Of a DNA stretch of 64,000 bases, positions 60,610 to 64,000 are shown piece after piece. Made by a program: the position numbers and the translations under genes. The stretch comes from Tachypleus tridentatus. Its lineage: Eukaryota; Arthropoda; Merostomata; Xiphosura; Limulidae. Numbering within the stretch: the first letter of the stretch is position 1; each line of letters begins with the position of its first letter. The DNA lies in the NCBI RefSeq assembly GCF_004210375.1, contig NC_134833.1, positions 23,378,063-23,442,062 on the forward strand, read 5' to 3'. A model generated the notes under the pieces. The model saw only the letters and a list, made by a program, of their open reading frames with translations, was not told the DNA's origin and searched no databases.

Positions 60610-61316
60610 ATTTTTGGGGATGGGGACGGAATGGTAGAGTTGTTAGATCCACCCACCCACCCTTCTGTACACGTCACTACTTTGTGTATGGGCTGCACCT
60701 GCCAATTACCGATTTTAGTTTTTGCCACGATGTTGATTAATACTGCTATTTATAATAATTCATGTAGTCCTACAGTCACAATTCTATGCTTCCCCAACAG
60801 TTTGCTCACTATGTGTCTAAGTTAATTTAAAATTATATCTTTACTTCAAATTGCCAACGGACATACACATTATTTATTCAGCTGAATTATTTGTGAAGTC
60901 TTGTTTTTTGTTGTTTTGCCATTTTAAGCAGCCCTGTAAAATTTAGAAAGGATAATCATAAGTTTGGAAAAGAGTTTATCGTTGGTCCTCCACTTGCTTT
61001 TTATCAGATCAATAAACGACCAACGCACTTCAATTTGTGAATAAGTACAACTAATCTAGCTCCTATTTGTATTGCTATAGTGGTGCTTTACAGAGGAAGG
61101 AAAAGCTTTGACTTACCTCGGCTTCTGCAAACGTTCTCATTACCTCAGCTTCTGCAAACGTTCTTGCAGAGTTGGTCATATCTATTTCCCTAGTTTTACC
61201 CTATTACCTGGTACATACAACCAAAGCTGTTGGCGAGTGGATCCCTTCAATGTTTATTTGTTGTTTTCTGGAATCATTATTATTTTGTAATTATCTGTTA
61301 TGCCTATTTTCCAAAG
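60610..61316. other. Mostly unique sequence with a 27-bp duplication
   Basis: TTACCTC(G/A)GCTTCTGCAAAC starts at 61113 and 61140, a two-copy tandem. No gene recognised up to a pyrimidine-rich tract that ends CCAAAG at 61316. Confidence 0.45.
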
Positions 61317-61487
61317 GTTCGTTATCTCACCAAAGATGCGGCTTCGGCTCAGTTCCTTCCAGCAAACTTTAAATATTTATACGAAAATAAAACATTTTTT
61401 TTTATTGTTTTGATGTGCATCATAAGTATTTCGTTAGAACATTTGCATATTATGAATTGGACAAAGAAGATCGGAAGTTCATACTGA
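61317..61487 (+). other. Candidate exon, unknown protein
   Basis: After CCTATTTTCCAAAG the frame reads VRYLTKDAASAQFLPANFKY then LYENK, followed by a low-complexity hydrophobic stretch to TGA 61485. Only the first 25 residues look protein-like. No clear splice donor follows. Family unknown. Confidence 0.22.
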
Positions 61488-61839
61488 CCTAAACTGAAAT
61501 TTCAATTATTTACCTCGAGATGGACTTTGAAGATAAATGTCACAAGAAACGTTACTTCTTGGTGTCCAAAGGTTAAGCTAGCCGTCGTTGTAAACTTCGT
61601 GTTTTCCAAAGAAAGATGTAAAATAGTTCAAACGGTGCCACCGACCTTTCTGCCAGGTTCATCATACGTAACCAAGAACTTGCAGAGTGATGAGGTGTTA
61701 GCAGTTCTAGTCCCTCAGAGGATTTTAACATGAACTTCGAATGGACGAAAAAAGGATTATTGGTAGGAATATCCTCTTGTGTCAGATATTGAGCCAAGTT
61801 GAGAAATAAATAGGAAAGTAAATTTCTAAACCCAAATGT

Positions 61840-62232
61840 TTTGTTTTTTGTTTTTGAATTTCGCGCAAAGCTACTCGAGGGCTATCTGCGCTAGCAGTGT
61901 TAGACAAGAGGGAAGGCAGCTAGTCATCACCACATACCGTCAACTCTAGGGCTACTCTTTTACCAACAAGTCCACCGCTAGTGAAGCGGTATGTTTACGG
62001 ATTTACAACGCTAAAATCAGGGGTTCGCTTCCCCTCGGTGGGCTTAGCAGATAGCCCGATGTGGCTTTGCTGTAAGAAAACACACACACACTTTTACGAA
62101 TAGCGGGATTTACCGTAACATTTTAATGCCCCCACGGCTGAAAGGGCGAGCATGTTTGGTGTGACGGGGATTCGAACCCGCGACCCTCAGATTACGAGTC
62201 GAACGCCTTAATTCACCTGGCCATGCTGGGCC
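61840..62232 (-). repeat. SINE1 copy interrupted by a nested SINE3
   Basis: SINE1 tail and body at 61840-61963 (TTTCGCGCAAAGCTACTCGA to GGGCTACTCTTTTAC) resume at 62091 (CTTTTACGAATAGCGGG) and run to a full head (GATTCGAACCCGCGACCCTC, CATGCTGGGCC). The interruption carries the sequence CTTTTAC on both sides. Confidence 0.93.
61964..62090 (+). repeat. SINE3 nested inside SINE1
   Basis: Head CCACCGCTAGTGAAGCGGTA with A box; B box GGGTTCGCTTCCCCTC. The tail module is AGCAGATAGCCCGATGTGGC followed by TTTGCTGTAAGAAAACACAC. Flanked by CTTTTAC at 61957-61963 and 62091-62097. It is the best plus-strand copy of this family in the window. Confidence 0.85.
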
Positions 62233-62375
62233 TCTAACCTAAACGTCAAATACATACTAGCGCCGAATATTGGAGATACATAAATTAGTGGTTTGGACAC
62301 AACCATACAGAAAGGACTCAACAGTACAAACAGTAATTTCAGAAGTAAGTAGACAGTCGGAGCTCAGTTTCAAAA

Positions 62376-62490
62376 AGTTTTTTTGTTGTTAAACGTAAAG
62401 GTACATCACGGCTATCTGTGCTGAGTCCATCATGAGTATCGAAACCAGGTTTTTAACGGGACTGAATCCTTGGATTACCGTTGACCCACA
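62376..62490 (-). repeat. SINE2 fragment
   Basis: TTAAACGTAAAGGTACATCA, CGGCTATCTGTGCTGAGTCC and ATGAGTATCGAAACCAGGTT follow the reversed SINE2 order. Confidence 0.55.
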
Positions 62491-62718
62491 GGAAAATATA
62501 TCAAAAGGCGATCATGGAACGCAAAACGAAAATAAAATTTAAAAAGATAAGTATTCAATTCAATGTCACGCATAAGATATAGTTAAATGGTATTCTGGTA
62601 AGACAATACCAAAGTTTCATTTGAAAACGAAATACGCATCACTTAAATTTTAATGTTAAAACAATTAGCGTTTTAGCTGTAAATTTGCTTTGTACAAACA
62701 TATGTCTAAACTCGCTTA

Positions 62719-63012
62719 TTCCAGATATTTTTTTTTTATTTTTAATTTCGCGCAAAGCTATTCAAGGGCTATCTGCGCTAGGCGTCCCAGTTTAACAGTT
62801 TAAGACTACAGGGAAAACAGTTAGTCATCACCACCCACCGCCAACTCTTGGGCTACTCTTTTACCAATGAATAGTGGAATTGACCGTTACTTATAACGTC
62901 CACACGGCTGAAAGGGCGAGCATGTTTAGTTCAACAGGGATTCGAACCCGCGGCCCTCGAATTACGAGTCGAACGTCTTAATCCACCTGGCCATGCCGGG
63001 CCTTTTCCAGAT
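62719..63012 (-). repeat. SINE1 with 8-bp target duplication
   Basis: TTCCAGAT at 62719-62726 and 63005-63012 flanks a full-length copy with tail T tract, AATTTCGCGCAAAGCTATTC, and head GATTCGAACCCGCGGCCCTC and CATGCCGGGCC. Confidence 0.92.
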
Positions 63013-63032
63013 GTTCTTGGCTACTTAAATTT

Positions 63033-63320
63033 TCATTAGGCCGGACGCCGCATGGCCAGGTGGTTAGAGCGCTCGACTCGTAATTTAAGGGTCGCGAATT
63101 CGAATCCGCGTCATACCAAACACGCTCGCCATTTTAGCTGTGGGGACTTTATAATGTGACTATCAATCCCACTATTCGCTGGTAAAAGAGTTGGCGGTAG
63201 GTTGTTATTACTAGATGCCTTCTCTCTGGTCCTACACTGCAAAATTACGCACTGGCTAGAGTAGATAGCCCTCCTGTAGCTTTGCGCGAAATCCAAAAAC
63301 AAAACAAACAATCATTAGGC
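63033..63320 (+). repeat. SINE1 with 9-bp target duplication
   Basis: TCATTAGGC at 63033-63041 and 63312-63320 flanks a full-length copy. Head GCATGGCCAGGTGGTTAGAG, B box GAATTCGAATCCGCGTCA, tail AGATAGCCCTCCTGTAGC and TTTGCGCGAAATCCAAAAAC. Confidence 0.95.
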
Positions 63321-63324
63321 AGAG

Positions 63325-63510
63325 TGTTTCATAGTGATTAGTATATGGAGCTGCGAATCGAAAGGTGTTAGCGTGGAGTTCGTGATATTTCGCTGAAAAC
63401 GCTCTCCACTTTCAGCTGTGGGGGAATTATAAAAGTGACAGTCAATCCCGCTATTAATTTAACAATAGACGGTAGGTGCTCTTAAATGATTGCCCTCTCT
63501 GGAGTACTGT
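63325..63510 (+). repeat. Diverged SINE1 relative
   Basis: GTGATTAGTATATGGAGCTG then TTTCAGCTGTGGGGGAATTA and GTGACAGTCAATCCCGCTAT align in order with SINE1 head and body. The tail is not recognisable. Confidence 0.55.
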
Positions 63511-64000
63511 TCTGGTTCCACGTACCTTATGTACCATTCCTGCTAATTTTAACAATCGTATGGTTTTAACTTTACTGTTTTTATGCCATGATGCGAACCT
63601 TGTTAAGTCACAACTAACTCAACACGCACGTTGTCTCCGTAATTCTCAGGCAGTTCCTGCTGCTGACACCAAGTACGTAAAGTCAAGTACGTAATAATTT
63701 GTTCTCGTGGAGTCAGATGTAATGATTCGACTTTCGCCGTTTGTTTTTCGCTATTGAACATTATATCTAATCAGAATATAATGAGAATTTACACAATGTT
63801 TAACATCTCTAACAGTTTCGTCAGTTTTTTTTCAAATCTATAGAGCAAACGAAGGGCAACTTGAGTCACGCCGTATAAGCTTGTTTCTTCAAAAAGTGTT
63901 GTTTTCGTTCATTCTTGGAGCACTTCTCATCCTTATATCTTTACAGTTTGGAGGACTTGTTGTGTGCTTTAAATCAAAAGTCTGTCATGTGAAACGATAA
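63511..64000. other. Unique sequence to the window end
   Basis: No repeat or convincing gene. A short frame at 63476-63694 has no family motif. Confidence 0.35.

Noticed and set aside
61573..61797. Frames on both strands at 61.5-61.8 kb
   Set aside because: Neither has a family motif or splice signals, and the two frames overlap in antisense.

Overview
This is an animal nuclear genome window: AT-rich, mostly non-coding, with very long tandem arrays, tRNA-derived SINEs, decayed DNA transposons and a single convincing coding exon that ends at a GT splice donor. The commonest SINE carries a tRNA-like head and a tail beginning AGATAGCCC. From memory it resembles dispersed repeats of horseshoe crab (Xiphosura) genomes. 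That makes a chelicerate, probably a horseshoe crab, the best guess, but this rests on recollection and not on a search.

Layout. Bases 1-28626 are one uninterrupted satellite built from a 38/39-bp unit (about 740 copies, no end seen on the left). Its decayed right edge is split by a Penelope-like element fragment (28627-29076) and resumes for about 100 bp. A GC-richer exon follows (coding from ATG 29694 or from an upstream splice; ends at 30330). It encodes a Ser/Arg-rich cytoplasmic region and one membrane segment; the rest of that gene is not recognisable here. From 30.9 to 36.5 kb lie SINEs, a dead Tc1 transposon and Penelope-like terminal repeats. From 39 to 57 kb there is a series of tandem arrays with units of 46, 79, 41, 160, 44, 46, 65, 74 and 45 bp, separated by SINEs, two more Tc1-like fossils and a short hAT element. 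From 57 to 64 kb the sequence is SINE-dense, with a nested SINE, a head-to-head SINE pair, a possible MULE fossil and two weak exon candidates.

Functionally the window is dominated by repeats. Only the 29.6-30.3 kb exon deserves to be treated as a host gene. The mobile elements are non-autonomous or broken: both longer Tc1 copies have lost reading frame or catalytic residues. The most informative structures are the giant satellite, a transposase fragment amplified into a 160-bp tandem array, and a 3' module shared by three otherwise different SINE families, which points to one common LINE partner.
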